A DNA stretch of 6,751 bases from Verrucomicrobiota bacterium (lineage in GTDB: Bacteria > Verrucomicrobiota > Verrucomicrobiia > Opitutales > Opitutaceae). This document shows positions 1-6,178 of the stretch, in pieces. The position numbers and the translations under genes were made by a program. The stretch is from contig JAUPWC010000499.1 in assembly GCA_030916665.1 (NCBI GenBank), forward strand, positions 1-6,751, given 5' to 3'. The notes beneath the pieces are model-generated. The model did not search any database. It saw only the letters and a list, made by a program, of their open reading frames with translations, and was not told where the DNA came from. Positions within the stretch are counted from its first letter, which is position 1, and each line of letters opens with the position of its first letter.

Positions 1-386
1 CGCTGGTTCAGCGCCTCGACCAGCTCGACGACCACGCCGAGCGCGGGGCGCTTGGGGTCGTCGCGCTTCTCCTTCACGGTGCAGCGCGAGGTGATCGTGT
101 CGCCGATGAACACCGGCTTGATGAACCGCACGCGGTCGTAGCCGTAGGAAAACGCCTCGGGGTTGATCTCGCCCGCGGTCTGGCCGACAGCGACGGCAAA
201 GATCAGCGTGCCGTGCGCGATGCGCTGCTTGAACGGCTGCGTCTTGCACCACTCGGCGTCCATGTGGTGCGGGTAGAAGTCGCCGGTCTGGCCGGCATGC
301 AGCACGACGTCCGCCTCGGTGATCGTGCGGCCCGTCGAGGTGCGGCTCGTGCCGAGAGCATAGTCTTCGAAAAACAGGGTCTTCAT
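1..386 (-). CDS. MaoC-family acyl-CoA dehydratase (partial, C-terminus missing)
   Basis: Probable hydratase/dehydratase acting on an enoyl- or hydroxyacyl-CoA thioester in the cytoplasm. Translation from the ATG at 386 (reverse strand) gives 128 residues starting [20 protein letters not shown], after which the frame runs off the left edge. Seen: the hot-dog-fold hydratase motif GDFYPHHMD around residues 35-43, in which D36 and H41 have the Asp-x4-His spacing of the catalytic dyad of (R)-specific enoyl-CoA hydratases. It is followed by the conserved AHG stretch (58-60) and the [17 protein letters not shown] segment (81-97) typical of MaoC proteins. MaoC single-domain proteins are usually 140-170 residues, so perhaps 20-40 residues are missing. 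It is transcribed away from the oxidoreductase gene across a 56-bp gap. The CoA-transferase in the same window is a plausible partner that would make its CoA-ester substrate. The exact acyl group is unknown. Confidence 0.9.
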   Translation of the reverse strand, partial: MKTLFFEDYALGTSRTSTGRTITEADVVLHAGQTGDFYPHHMDAEWCKTQPFKQRIAHGTLIFAVAVGQTAGEINPEAFSYGYDRVRFIKPVFIGDTITSRCTVKEKRDDPKRPALGVVVELVEALNQ

Positions 387-442
387 GATGTGCGGCGCAG
401 CGTGGGCCGCGCGCACCTGGAGGGCAATCTCGCGTAGCGGTT

Positions 443-1510
443 ATGGCGCTGTCTTTCGTCCCACTGCCTACTTCCCCGCGTCCGATCATCTCGATCGGCG
501 CCGGTGGCATCGTGCGCGACGCCCATCTGCCGGCCTACAAACTCGCGGGCTTTCCCGTCGCCGGCCTCTTCGACCCCGACGGCGCCAAGGCCGCGAAGCT
601 CGCCGCCGACTTCGGCGTGCCACGCGTGTTCAGCTCGCTGGCCGAAGCCGTCGCACAGGCACCGGCCCACGCCGTGTTCGATGTCGCCGTGCCGGCCTCC
701 GCGCTGCCGGAAGTGCTGCCCGCCCTGCCCGACGGCGCGCCGGTGCTCATCCAGAAACCTTTCGGCGATAATCTCGCCGCCGCGCGCCAGCTGCTCGCGC
801 TCTGCGAGCGCCGGCGCCTTTTGGCCGCCGTGAACTTCCAGCTCCGCACCGCGCCCGGTGTCGCCGAGGCCCGCCGGCTCATCGCCGCGGGCGTGATCGG
901 CGAACTGCACGACCTGGAGGTGCGCGTGACCGTTTACACGCCGTGGCAGCTCTGGACTTTTCTCGAAGGCATCCCGCGCGTGGAAATCCTCTACCACAGC
1001 ATCCACTACGTGGACCTCGTGCGCAGTTTCCTCGGCGAACCGACCGGCGTTCACGCCAAGACCACGTGCCACCCCCTCGCACCGAAACTCGCCGCCACGC
1101 GCACGACGATGGCCTTGGACTACGGCGACGCCCTCCGCGCCACGATCACCACGAACCACGGCCACCACTTCGGCGGCGCCCACCAGGAGAGCTACGTGAA
1201 GTGGGAAGGCACGCGCGGCGCGCTGAAGCTCCGCCTCGGCCTGCTCCTCGACTACCCGCGCGGCGAGCCCGACGCCCTCGCACTCTGCGCGCCCGGCGCC
1301 GACGGCCGGCCCGGCGACTGGCAGCCCGTGCCGCTCGCGGGCAACTGGTTCCCGCACGCCTTCATCGGCCCGATGGCGGCGCTGATGCGCTTCGCCAACG
1401 GCGAGACCGCCGACCTGCCCACGCGCGTGGCCGACGCCTGCCGCACCATGGCCGTCGTCGAGGCCGCCTACGAATCGAGCGCGCGCGGCGCCACGCCGAT
1501 TCCCGCATGA
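443..1510 (+). CDS. Gfo/Idh/MocA family NAD(P)-dependent oxidoreductase
   Basis: Predicted cytoplasmic sugar or cyclitol dehydrogenase of 355 residues, a usual length for the family. Seen: an N-terminal Rossmann strand and glycine-rich loop, ISIGAGGIVRDAHLPAYK (16-33, G19-x-G21), then the family's 'EKP' region as VLIQKPFGDN (101-110), where K105 is the expected catalytic/cofactor lysine and Glu is replaced by Gln. NFQLR (131-135) follows, then the C-terminal sheet domain with YHSIHYVDLVRSFLG (184-198), whose H188-x-x-D191 resembles the family's active-site segment. The ATG at 443 leaves about 15 residues before the Rossmann strand, which is normal. A GGAGGG at 419-424 lies 18 bases upstream, too far for an ordinary Shine-Dalgarno. 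The stop codon overlaps the next gene's start (ATGA), indicating translational coupling. The family assignment is firm. The substrate is not readable from sequence; D-apiose and inositol dehydrogenases are among known members. Confidence 0.93.
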   Translation: MALSFVPLPTSPRPIISIGAGGIVRDAHLPAYKLAGFPVAGLFDPDGAKAAKLAADFGVPRVFSSLAEAVAQAPAHAVFDVAVPASALPEVLPALPDGAPVLIQKPFGDNLAAARQLLALCERRRLLAAVNFQLRTAPGVAEARRLIAAGVIGELHDLEVRVTVYTPWQLWTFLEGIPRVEILYHSIHYVDLVRSFLGEPTGVHAKTTCHPLAPKLAATRTTMALDYGDALRATITTNHGHHFGGAHQESYVKWEGTRGALKLRLGLLLDYPRGEPDALALCAPGADGRPGDWQPVPLAGNWFPHAFIGPMAALMRFANGETADLPTRVADACRTMAVVEAAYESSARGATPIPA

Positions 1511-2670
1511 GCACGCCTGTCCAACTCCGCGGCATGACCTGGGGCCACACGCGCGGCTACCTGCCGGTCGTCGCCACCGCCCAGCGTTTCAGCGAGCTCA
1601 ACCCGGGCGTCGAGATCGTCTGGGAAAAGCGCTCGCTGAAAGCCTTCGAGGTATTCCCGGTCGAGAAACTCGCCGCCGACTACGACCTGATCGTGCTCGA
1701 CCATCCCTTCGTCGGTTACGCCGCCGCGCACGGCCCGCTGCTGCCGCTCGACGAACACCTGCCCGCGGCCTTCCTCGCCGACCAGGCGGCGAACGCCGTC
1801 GGCGCTTCGCACGCCAGCTACACCTACGGCGGCCACCCCTGGGCGCTCGCCATCGACGCGGCCACGCCGATCGCCTTCTGGCGCGAGGACCTGCTCGCCC
1901 GGCTCAAGCTGGCCGTGCCGCGCACCTGGGACGACCTGCTCGCCCTCGCCAAGGCCGGCCACGTCGAGATCCCCGCGGCACCGATCAACTGCCTGATGAA
2001 TTTCTACACGTTCTGCGTGGCGCACGGCGAAACGCCCTTCGCCACCCGCGAACGCGTCGCCTCCTCCGACACTGGCCGCGCCGCCCTCGCCTCGCTGCGC
2101 GAGCTCATCGCGCTCTGCGATCCGGGTTGCTGGTCGCGCAACCCCATCGCGTCGCACGACCTCGTCGCCTCCGCCGCGAACACCCAGGTCGCCTACTGCC
2201 CGCTCGCCTACGGTTATTCCAACTACGCCCGCGCCGGCTACGCCGCCCACCGCCTGACCTTCGGCGAACCGCCGCTGCATGGCGGCGCCCCGCTGCGCAC
2301 GACGCTCGGTGGCACCGGCCTCGCCGTGTCGGCGCTGCGTCCGCACCGCGCCACCGCGCTCGCCTACGCGCAGTTTGCCGCGTCGCCGGAAATCCAGCGC
2401 ACGCTCTACACGGCCGCCGGCGGCCAGCCCGGTCACCGCACCGCGTGGACCGACGCCGACAACAACGCCCTGACCGGCGGTTGTTTCATCCGCACGCTCC
2501 CCGTCCTCGACCGCGCCTTCCTCCGCCCGCGCCACAACGGCTACATGGAATTCCAGGAACACGCCGGCCACGTCGTGCACGCCGCGCTGCGCGGCACCCT
2601 GCCCGAAGCCGATGCGCTCGCGCAGCTCGATGCGCTCTACCGCGCCTCGCTGGACAATCGGGTGAATTGA
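1507..2670 (+). CDS. Family 1 extracellular solute-binding-like protein lacking a signal peptide
   Basis: A 387-residue protein resembling sugar-binding proteins of ABC transporters (MalE/UgpB-like, periplasmic binding protein type 2 fold). Seen: the N-terminal lobe pattern of a hydrophobic strand, an amphipathic helix and 'NPGVEIVWE' (32-40), then YDLIVLDHPFVG (59-70), LLPLDEHL (78-85), PWALAIDAATPIAFWREDLL (111-130) and VPRTWDDLLALA (137-148), which are characteristic of this family. A C-terminal NGYMEFQ region and a terminal helix complete the protein. Oddly, the start MSTPVQLRGMTWGHTRGYLP has no basic-hydrophobic leader or lipobox cysteine. The same frame upstream reads as arginine-rich shadow of the oxidoreductase gene, so no alternative start supplies one. 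It overlaps the oxidoreductase stop by 4 bp. No ABC permease or ATPase gene is in the window. It may be a cytoplasmic ligand-binding or sensing protein, or a binding protein repurposed as an enzyme partner. The fold is confident, the role unknown. Confidence 0.85.
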   Translation: MSTPVQLRGMTWGHTRGYLPVVATAQRFSELNPGVEIVWEKRSLKAFEVFPVEKLAADYDLIVLDHPFVGYAAAHGPLLPLDEHLPAAFLADQAANAVGASHASYTYGGHPWALAIDAATPIAFWREDLLARLKLAVPRTWDDLLALAKAGHVEIPAAPINCLMNFYTFCVAHGETPFATRERVASSDTGRAALASLRELIALCDPGCWSRNPIASHDLVASAANTQVAYCPLAYGYSNYARAGYAAHRLTFGEPPLHGGAPLRTTLGGTGLAVSALRPHRATALAYAQFAASPEIQRTLYTAAGGQPGHRTAWTDADNNALTGGCFIRTLPVLDRAFLRPRHNGYMEFQEHAGHVVHAALRGTLPEADALAQLDALYRASLDNRVN

Positions 2671-2720
2671 AAACCCCGCCACGATTCCAAAATGCCGATT
2701 TACTTCCCAACTCCCCCATC

Positions 2721-2796
2721 CGTCATCCTGAGCCGTGCGAAGGATCCAAGGGAATTCGCGCACCCGCTTGGATGCTTCGCTCGGCTCAGCATGACG
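2721..2796. repeat. REP-like palindromic repeat (long imperfect inverted repeat)
   Basis: The arms at 2721-2750 and 2767-2796 are each 30 bases and pair at 27 of 30 positions around a 16-base loop (2751-2766). The left arm begins CGTCATCCTGAGCC and the right arm ends GGCTCAGCATGACG. The core 'CATCCTGAGC...GCGAAGGATC' is the style of the interspersed 'TCCTGAGCGAAGCGAAGGAT' palindromes found between genes of many high-GC bacteria. It lies 50 bases after the binding-protein stop and 74 bases before the CoA-transferase start. As RNA it would form a very stable hairpin on either strand that could protect the upstream mRNA 3' end or attenuate readthrough. No run of T follows, so it is not a classical intrinsic terminator. 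Confidence 0.8.
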
Positions 2797-2870
2797 CTCT
2801 GCGGATTTGGTCCGGCTGATATTCAAGAGCTCCGAATCTCGATGCGTTGTTTCAAGATTCACGCCCACGC

Positions 2871-4013
2871 ATGAAACCGCTCGAAGGTCTCCTCGTTCTC
2901 GATTTCGCCCAGTTCCTCGCCGGACCCTGGGCCGCCACGCGCCTGGCCGACCTCGGCGCGCGCGTCATCAAAATCGAGCGTCCCGGCACCGGCGACATCG
3001 GCCGCCAGCTCTACATCTCCAACCTCGCGCTAGACGGCGACAGCACGCTCTTCCACTCGATCAACCGCAACAAGCAGAGCTACGCCGCCGACCTCAAGAA
3101 TCCGGCCGACCTCGCCAAGGTGAAGCAGCTCATCGCGCGCGCCGACGTGCTGATCCAGAACTTCCGCCCCGGCGTGATGGAGCGCATCGGCCTCGGCCCC
3201 GAGCAATGCGCCGCGCTCAACCCGCGTCTCGTCTATGGCGTCGTCACCGGCTACGGCCGCACCGGCCCGTGGGTGGAGAAGCCCGGGCAGGACCTGCTCG
3301 CGCAGTCCGTCTCCGGCCTCGTCCACCTCAACGGCAACGCGGGCGACCCTCCCCTGCCCTTCGGCCTCGCCGTCGCCGACCTCACCGCCAGCGCGCACCT
3401 CGTGCAGGGCCTGCTCGCCGCGCTCGTGCGCCGCGGCGTCACGGGCCAGGGCGGTCTCGTCGAGGTCAGCCTCCTCGAGTCCATCCTCGACCTGCAGTTC
3501 GAGGTCACGACCACCTTCCTCAACGACGGCGGCCGCGTGCCGGCCCGCAGCGCCGTCAACAACGGCCACGCCTACCTCGGCGCGCCCTACGGCATCTACG
3601 CCACGGCCGACGGTTTCCTCGCCCTCGCGATGGGCTCGATCACCAAGCTCGGCGAACTGCTCGAATTGCCTGCACTCGCCGGCTTTGCCGACCCTCAGAC
3701 GTGGTTCACGCGTCGCGACGAGATCAAGCGTCTCCTCGCCGATCACCTGAAGACGCAGCCGACGAAGCACTGGCTCGCCCGGCTTGAACCCGCCGACTAC
3801 TGGTGCGCCGAGGTGCATTCGTGGCCGCAGCTCTGGGAGACGGACGCGTTCAAGGCGCTCGACTTCGTGCAGGAGGTCACGCGCGACGGCGGCCCCACGC
3901 TCCGCACCACCCGCTGCCCGATCACGATCGACGGCCAGCGCTTCAAATCCCCGCGCGGCGCCCCCCGCGTCGGCCAGCACACCGCCGAGATCCAGCAGGA
4001 GTTCAGCCTCTAA
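2871..4013 (+). CDS. CaiB/BaiF class III CoA-transferase
   Basis: Predicted cytoplasmic enzyme that moves CoA between carboxylic acids, 380 residues, a normal length for the family. Seen: MKPLEGLLVLDFAQFLAGPWAATRLADLGARVIKIERPGTGD (1-42), the hallmark N-terminus of formyl-CoA transferase relatives. Next come INRNKQSYAADLKNP (64-78), ADVLIQNFRPGVMERIGLG (91-109) and LVYGVVTGYGRTGPWVEKPGQDLLAQSVSGL (120-150). D141 in PGQDLLAQ is the expected catalytic aspartate that forms the acyl-enzyme anhydride (Asp169 in formyl-CoA transferase). The ATG at 2871 is preferred because it places the conserved 'GLLVLDF' strand at the usual position. A TTG 24 bases upstream is in frame but adds only unconserved residues. 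No Shine-Dalgarno is visible. It follows a 200-bp gap with a REP-like hairpin and precedes another hairpin repeat. With the divergent MaoC dehydratase it suggests metabolism of an acid as its CoA ester. Donor and acceptor acids are unknown. Confidence 0.95.
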   Translation: MKPLEGLLVLDFAQFLAGPWAATRLADLGARVIKIERPGTGDIGRQLYISNLALDGDSTLFHSINRNKQSYAADLKNPADLAKVKQLIARADVLIQNFRPGVMERIGLGPEQCAALNPRLVYGVVTGYGRTGPWVEKPGQDLLAQSVSGLVHLNGNAGDPPLPFGLAVADLTASAHLVQGLLAALVRRGVTGQGGLVEVSLLESILDLQFEVTTTFLNDGGRVPARSAVNNGHAYLGAPYGIYATADGFLALAMGSITKLGELLELPALAGFADPQTWFTRRDEIKRLLADHLKTQPTKHWLARLEPADYWCAEVHSWPQLWETDAFKALDFVQEVTRDGGPTLRTTRCPITIDGQRFKSPRGAPRVGQHTAEIQQEFSL

Positions 4014-4021
4014 TCTCCACC

Positions 4022-4135
4022 TCGTTCTCTTTCTCTTAATCGTTCTCGTTCTCTCTTTCCCTCATTCTTCGCCACCCCCGCTGCAATTCCCAGAGAACGA
4101 GAACGATTACGATTAAGAGAACGATCCCCCTTTTT
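4022..4135. repeat. GAGAACGA/TTCTC stem-loop repeat with T-tract, possible terminator
   Basis: Inverted repeat between the CoA-transferase stop and the symporter start. TAATCGTTCTCGTTCTCT (4037-4054) is an exact reverse complement of 4092-4109, and an outer pair, TCGTTCTC (4022-4029) with GAGAACGA (4117-4124), extends the structure. An alternative register pairs 4033-4042 with 4110-4119, because the units CGATTA and GAGAACGA recur within the arms. The AT-rich, pyrimidine-only left side contrasts with the GC-rich genes around it. CCCCCTTTTT at 4126-4135 follows directly, so on the plus strand it could act as an intrinsic terminator or as an mRNA-protecting hairpin. The T-tract ends just before the symporter ATG at 4137, so the symporter leader would be inside the hairpin. 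The simple-unit composition suggests an interspersed genomic repeat. Confidence 0.7.
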
Positions 4136-4136
4136 C

Positions 4137-5189
4137 ATGCTCCCCCCCGACCCCAATCCCCTTCTCGGCACCGCCTACCACGCCGTCGGCGCCGGCAGCG
4201 CGGCGCTGTGCTACGCCCCGCAACGTCATCTGCACCAGTGGAGCTGGCAGACCTACTGGCTCACCCAGGCCGCCGGGTGCTGGCTGATTTTCCCGTGGCT
4301 CTTCGCGTGGGCCACCATCCCCGAACTCGGCACCGTGCTGCGCGAGGCGCCGGCCGCCGCGATGTGGAAATCCTGGGCCCTCGGCGCGGTTTATGGCGTC
4401 GGCGGCATCGCGTTCGGCGTGGCCATCCGTTACATCGGCTACTCCCTCACCTACGCGCTGGCGATCAGCCTCTCCTGCGTGCTCGGCACGCTCATCCCTC
4501 CTCTGCTGGCGGGCAAGCTCGCTGAAACCCTCTCCTCCTCCGCCGGCCTGCTCGTGATCGGCGGCGTGCTGCTCGGCGGCGTGGCGATGGTCGTGACGGG
4601 TTACGCCGGCTTCCGCCGCGAACGCGAAACGGCCAACGACGCCAACAAGACCCCGTTCAACGCCCGCCTCGGCCTCCCGATCGTCGTGCTCGCCGGTGTG
4701 CTGTCCGCCGTCTTCAGCTTTTCGCTCGCCGCCGCCCAGCCGGTGGCCGACCTCGCCGCGAAGCACGGCGCGGGACACTTCCAGGGCAACGTCATCTACC
4801 TGTTCTCCAACAGCGGCGCCTTCTTCACGACGCTGCTCTACGCCGGCTGGCTGGCCACGCGCGAGCGCACCTGGGGTGAGTTTCTCCGCACGCCCGACGG
4901 CGCCGGCCTCGGCCGCAACTACCTGCTCTCCGCCCTCACCGGCCTGCTCTGGTATCTGCAGTTCTTCTTCTACGGCCTCGGCCACGTGCGCATGGGCCGC
5001 TTCGAGTTCTCCAGCTGGGCCATCCACATGATCATCCTGATCCTGCTGAGCTGCGGCTTCGGCGTCGCCATCGGCGAGTGGAAATCCGCCCGCCCCGCCA
5101 CCAAGACCCTCGTCTTCGCCTCCATCGCCCTCCTCCTCGGCGCCGTCGGCCTCATCAGCTACGGCAACACCCTCGCCGCCGCCCCCTGA
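4137..5189 (+). CDS. rhaT: L-rhamnose-proton symporter family permease (RhaT)
   Basis: Integral inner-membrane sugar importer of 350 residues; E. coli RhaT is of similar size and imports L-rhamnose with a proton. Seen: about ten hydrophobic segments, roughly at 9-28, 38-61, 80-98, 101-125, 135-157, 179-200, 217-240, 262-283, 293-313 and 323-342. Family signatures present are YHAVGAGSAALCYAP (14-28), WSWQTYW (35-41), GAVYGVGGIAFGVAIRYIG (83-101) and especially LLWYLQFFFYGLGHVRMG (270-287) followed by SSWAIHM (292-298), nearly the RhaT 'GLMWYLQFFFYAWGHARI...ISWMLHM' block. The ATG at 4137 gives the usual short N-terminus before TM1. No Shine-Dalgarno is visible; the start sits just after a C5T5 tract. 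Family membership is near certain. The true substrate could be another deoxy-sugar or sugar, since no rhamnose isomerase, kinase or aldolase gene is in view. Confidence 0.93.
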   Translation: MLPPDPNPLLGTAYHAVGAGSAALCYAPQRHLHQWSWQTYWLTQAAGCWLIFPWLFAWATIPELGTVLREAPAAAMWKSWALGAVYGVGGIAFGVAIRYIGYSLTYALAISLSCVLGTLIPPLLAGKLAETLSSSAGLLVIGGVLLGGVAMVVTGYAGFRRERETANDANKTPFNARLGLPIVVLAGVLSAVFSFSLAAAQPVADLAAKHGAGHFQGNVIYLFSNSGAFFTTLLYAGWLATRERTWGEFLRTPDGAGLGRNYLLSALTGLLWYLQFFFYGLGHVRMGRFEFSSWAIHMIILILLSCGFGVAIGEWKSARPATKTLVFASIALLLGAVGLISYGNTLAAAP

Positions 5190-5196
5190 CCAACCC

Positions 5197-5217
5197 AAAG
5201 TTCGTAATACGAACTTT
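5197..5217. repeat. 21-bp perfect palindrome, copy 1
   Basis: AAAGTTCGTA and its reverse complement TACGAACTTT surround a single central A. It lies 8 bases after the symporter stop. An identical copy occurs at 5318-5338, and the shared sequence includes CC before and C after the palindrome, then a similar CCCATG. The AT-rich core differs from the surrounding base composition. It could be an operator half of a pair for a dimeric regulator, or the end of a small interspersed repeat element. Confidence 0.8.
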
Positions 5218-5317
5218 CATCCCATGCCCCCGACCACCCACCTGACGCCTCGAAAGCCAGTTTTCCCTCTGTGGGATGCGGACAGGCCGTCGGCGACGGG
5301 TAAATTCCATCCCGTCC

Positions 5318-5338
5318 AAAGTTCGTAATACGAACTTT
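5318..5338. promoter_or_regulatory. 21-bp perfect palindrome, copy 2, adjacent to the lactonase start
   Basis: Same sequence as the palindrome at 5197-5217, centre-to-centre distance 121 bp. It ends 6 bases before the ATG of the amidohydrolase, so it occupies the place of a ribosome-binding site. A bound dimeric regulator, or an mRNA hairpin of 10 bp, would directly affect expression of the lactonase/RuBisCO-like pair. The regulator identity is unknown; no regulator gene is in the window. Confidence 0.5.
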
Positions 5339-5344
5339 CGCCCC

Positions 5345-6178
5345 ATGCACCTGATCGACACGCACCAACACCTCTGGGATCTCCGGCAGTTCCCCTACGC
5401 GTGGTGCGCGGGTATCCCGGCGCTGAACCGCGACTTCCTGCCCGACGACTACGCGGCCGCGGCAGCGGGCACGGGCATCACGCGCGCGGTGTTCATGGAG
5501 TGCGACGTGGACGAGCCTCACCTGCTCGCCGAGGCGCGGCACATCCAGGCCCTCACCGACGGCTGGCCGCTGATCACCGGCATCGTCGCGAGCGGCCGGC
5601 CGGAGCAGGAGGGCTTCCGCGCGCACCTCGAGGCGCTGGCGCAACTGCCCAAGGTCCGGGGCATCCGCCGCGTGCTGCACACGCAGCCGGACGAACTCTC
5701 CGCCCAATCCCGTTTCATCCAACACATGCGCCTGCTGCCGGACTTCGGTTTCACCTTCGATCTCTGCGTGCTGGCACGGCAACTCCCGCAGGCCATCGCC
5801 TTGGTGGACGCCTGCCCGCAAGTGTCCTTGATCCTCGATCACTGCGGCGTGCCCGACGTGAAGGGCCGTTCCTTCGACCCGTGGCGGGAGCACCTCCGCA
5901 CCCTCGCGGAGCGGCCCAACGTCGCCTGCAAGCTCAGCGGCCTCGTCGCCTACGCCGGCCCCGGCTGGACTGTCGCCGACCTGCGCCCGTGGTTCGACCA
6001 CGTCGTCGCCTGCTTTGGCTGGGACCGCGTCGTCTGGGGCGGCGACTGGCCGGTCTGCACCCTCGGTGCTCCGCTCGCGCGCTGGGTCGAGGCCACCCGT
6101 GAACTCACCGCCGGCGCCAGCGAAGATGAGCGCGCCCGCCTTTTCCACCGCAACGCCGAACGCCTTTACCGACTCTGA
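5345..6178 (+). CDS. COG3618 amidohydrolase, probable sugar-lactone hydrolase
   Basis: Predicted cytoplasmic metal-dependent TIM-barrel hydrolase (amidohydrolase_2) of 277 residues, a usual size for L-fucono-/L-rhamnono-lactonase-like proteins. Seen: MHLIDTHQHLWDL (1-13) with the HxH metal motif H7/H9, VFMECDVDEPHLLAEA (49-64), GIRRVLH (106-112), LILDHCGVPD (162-171) with D165-H166, ACKLSGL (194-200), WDRVVWGGDWPV (226-237) with the conserved aspartate D234, and the C-terminal HRNAERLYRL. The ATG at 5345 is chosen because it puts the HxH at residues 7-9. An in-frame ATG at 5276 would add 23 arginine-rich residues read through the upstream palindrome. Known relatives open sugar lactones after oxidation by a dehydrogenase, which fits the Gfo/Idh/MocA enzyme upstream. 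Its stop overlaps the start of the RuBisCO-like gene by one base (TGATG), so the two are surely co-expressed. Lactone identity is an inference. Confidence 0.92.
   Translation: MHLIDTHQHLWDLRQFPYAWCAGIPALNRDFLPDDYAAAAAGTGITRAVFMECDVDEPHLLAEARHIQALTDGWPLITGIVASGRPEQEGFRAHLEALAQLPKVRGIRRVLHTQPDELSAQSRFIQHMRLLPDFGFTFDLCVLARQLPQAIALVDACPQVSLILDHCGVPDVKGRSFDPWREHLRTLAERPNVACKLSGLVAYAGPGWTVADLRPWFDHVVACFGWDRVVWGGDWPVCTLGAPLARWVEATRELTAGASEDERARLFHRNAERLYRL

Larger units (their letters stand above)
5195..5339. repeat. Candidate small repeat element bounded by identical palindromes
   Basis: The whole gap between the symporter and the lactonase gene is framed by two identical 21-bp palindromes with shared CC/C flanks. 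The interior holds a further 6-bp stem, GACGGG (5295-5300) with CCCGTC (5311-5316), around a 10-base AT-rich loop. The interior is otherwise unremarkable and I see no transposase, tRNA or convincing gene in it. No clear target-site duplication is visible outside the palindromes. A non-autonomous repeat and a regulatory leader with paired operators are both possible. Confidence 0.45.

Noticed and set aside
387..442. Divergent promoter between the MaoC and oxidoreductase genes
   Set aside because: A divergent promoter must exist nearby, but in these 56 GC-rich bases I see no convincing -35/-10 pair or operator, so no site is annotated.
383..1357. 324-codon minus-strand open frame antisense to the oxidoreductase
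   Set aside because: The translation has Arg/Gly/Ala/Val-rich composition without recognisable motifs and lies opposite a confidently identified gene; long antisense frames are common at this GC content.
943..1506. Upstream extension of the binding-protein frame to an ATG at 943
   Set aside because: The extension is arginine-rich, overlaps the oxidoreductase gene and contains no signal-like hydrophobic stretch; the ATG at 1507 begins the recognisable fold.
2721..2796. CRISPR repeat or tRNA-like structure
   Set aside because: There is a single inverted pair, no spaced direct repeats and no tRNA cloverleaf features.
1468..2868. 466-codon minus-strand open frame opposite the binding-protein gene
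   Set aside because: Low-complexity Gly/Val/Arg/Glu-rich product with no domain pattern; it also runs through the REP-like repeat. It is a shadow of the plus-strand gene.
2847..2870. TTG start 24 bases upstream of the CoA-transferase ATG
   Set aside because: It adds eight residues not typical of the family; the ATG at 2871 gives the standard N-terminus.
3030..3980. 316-codon minus-strand open frame opposite the CoA-transferase gene
   Set aside because: Composition-driven antisense frame; the plus strand carries clear CaiB/BaiF motifs throughout.
4113..5198. 361-codon minus-strand open frame opposite the symporter gene
   Set aside because: Gly/Glu/Ala-rich shadow product. The plus strand encodes a full RhaT protein with all signature segments.
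5276..5344. ATG at 5276 as start of the amidohydrolase
   Set aside because: It would translate the second palindrome and add a 23-residue basic tail not seen in this family, whose members begin a few residues before the HxH motif.
5159..6148. 329-codon minus-strand open frame opposite the amidohydrolase
   Set aside because: It crosses both palindromes and the intergenic gap and has no motif; the plus-strand protein is clearly conserved.
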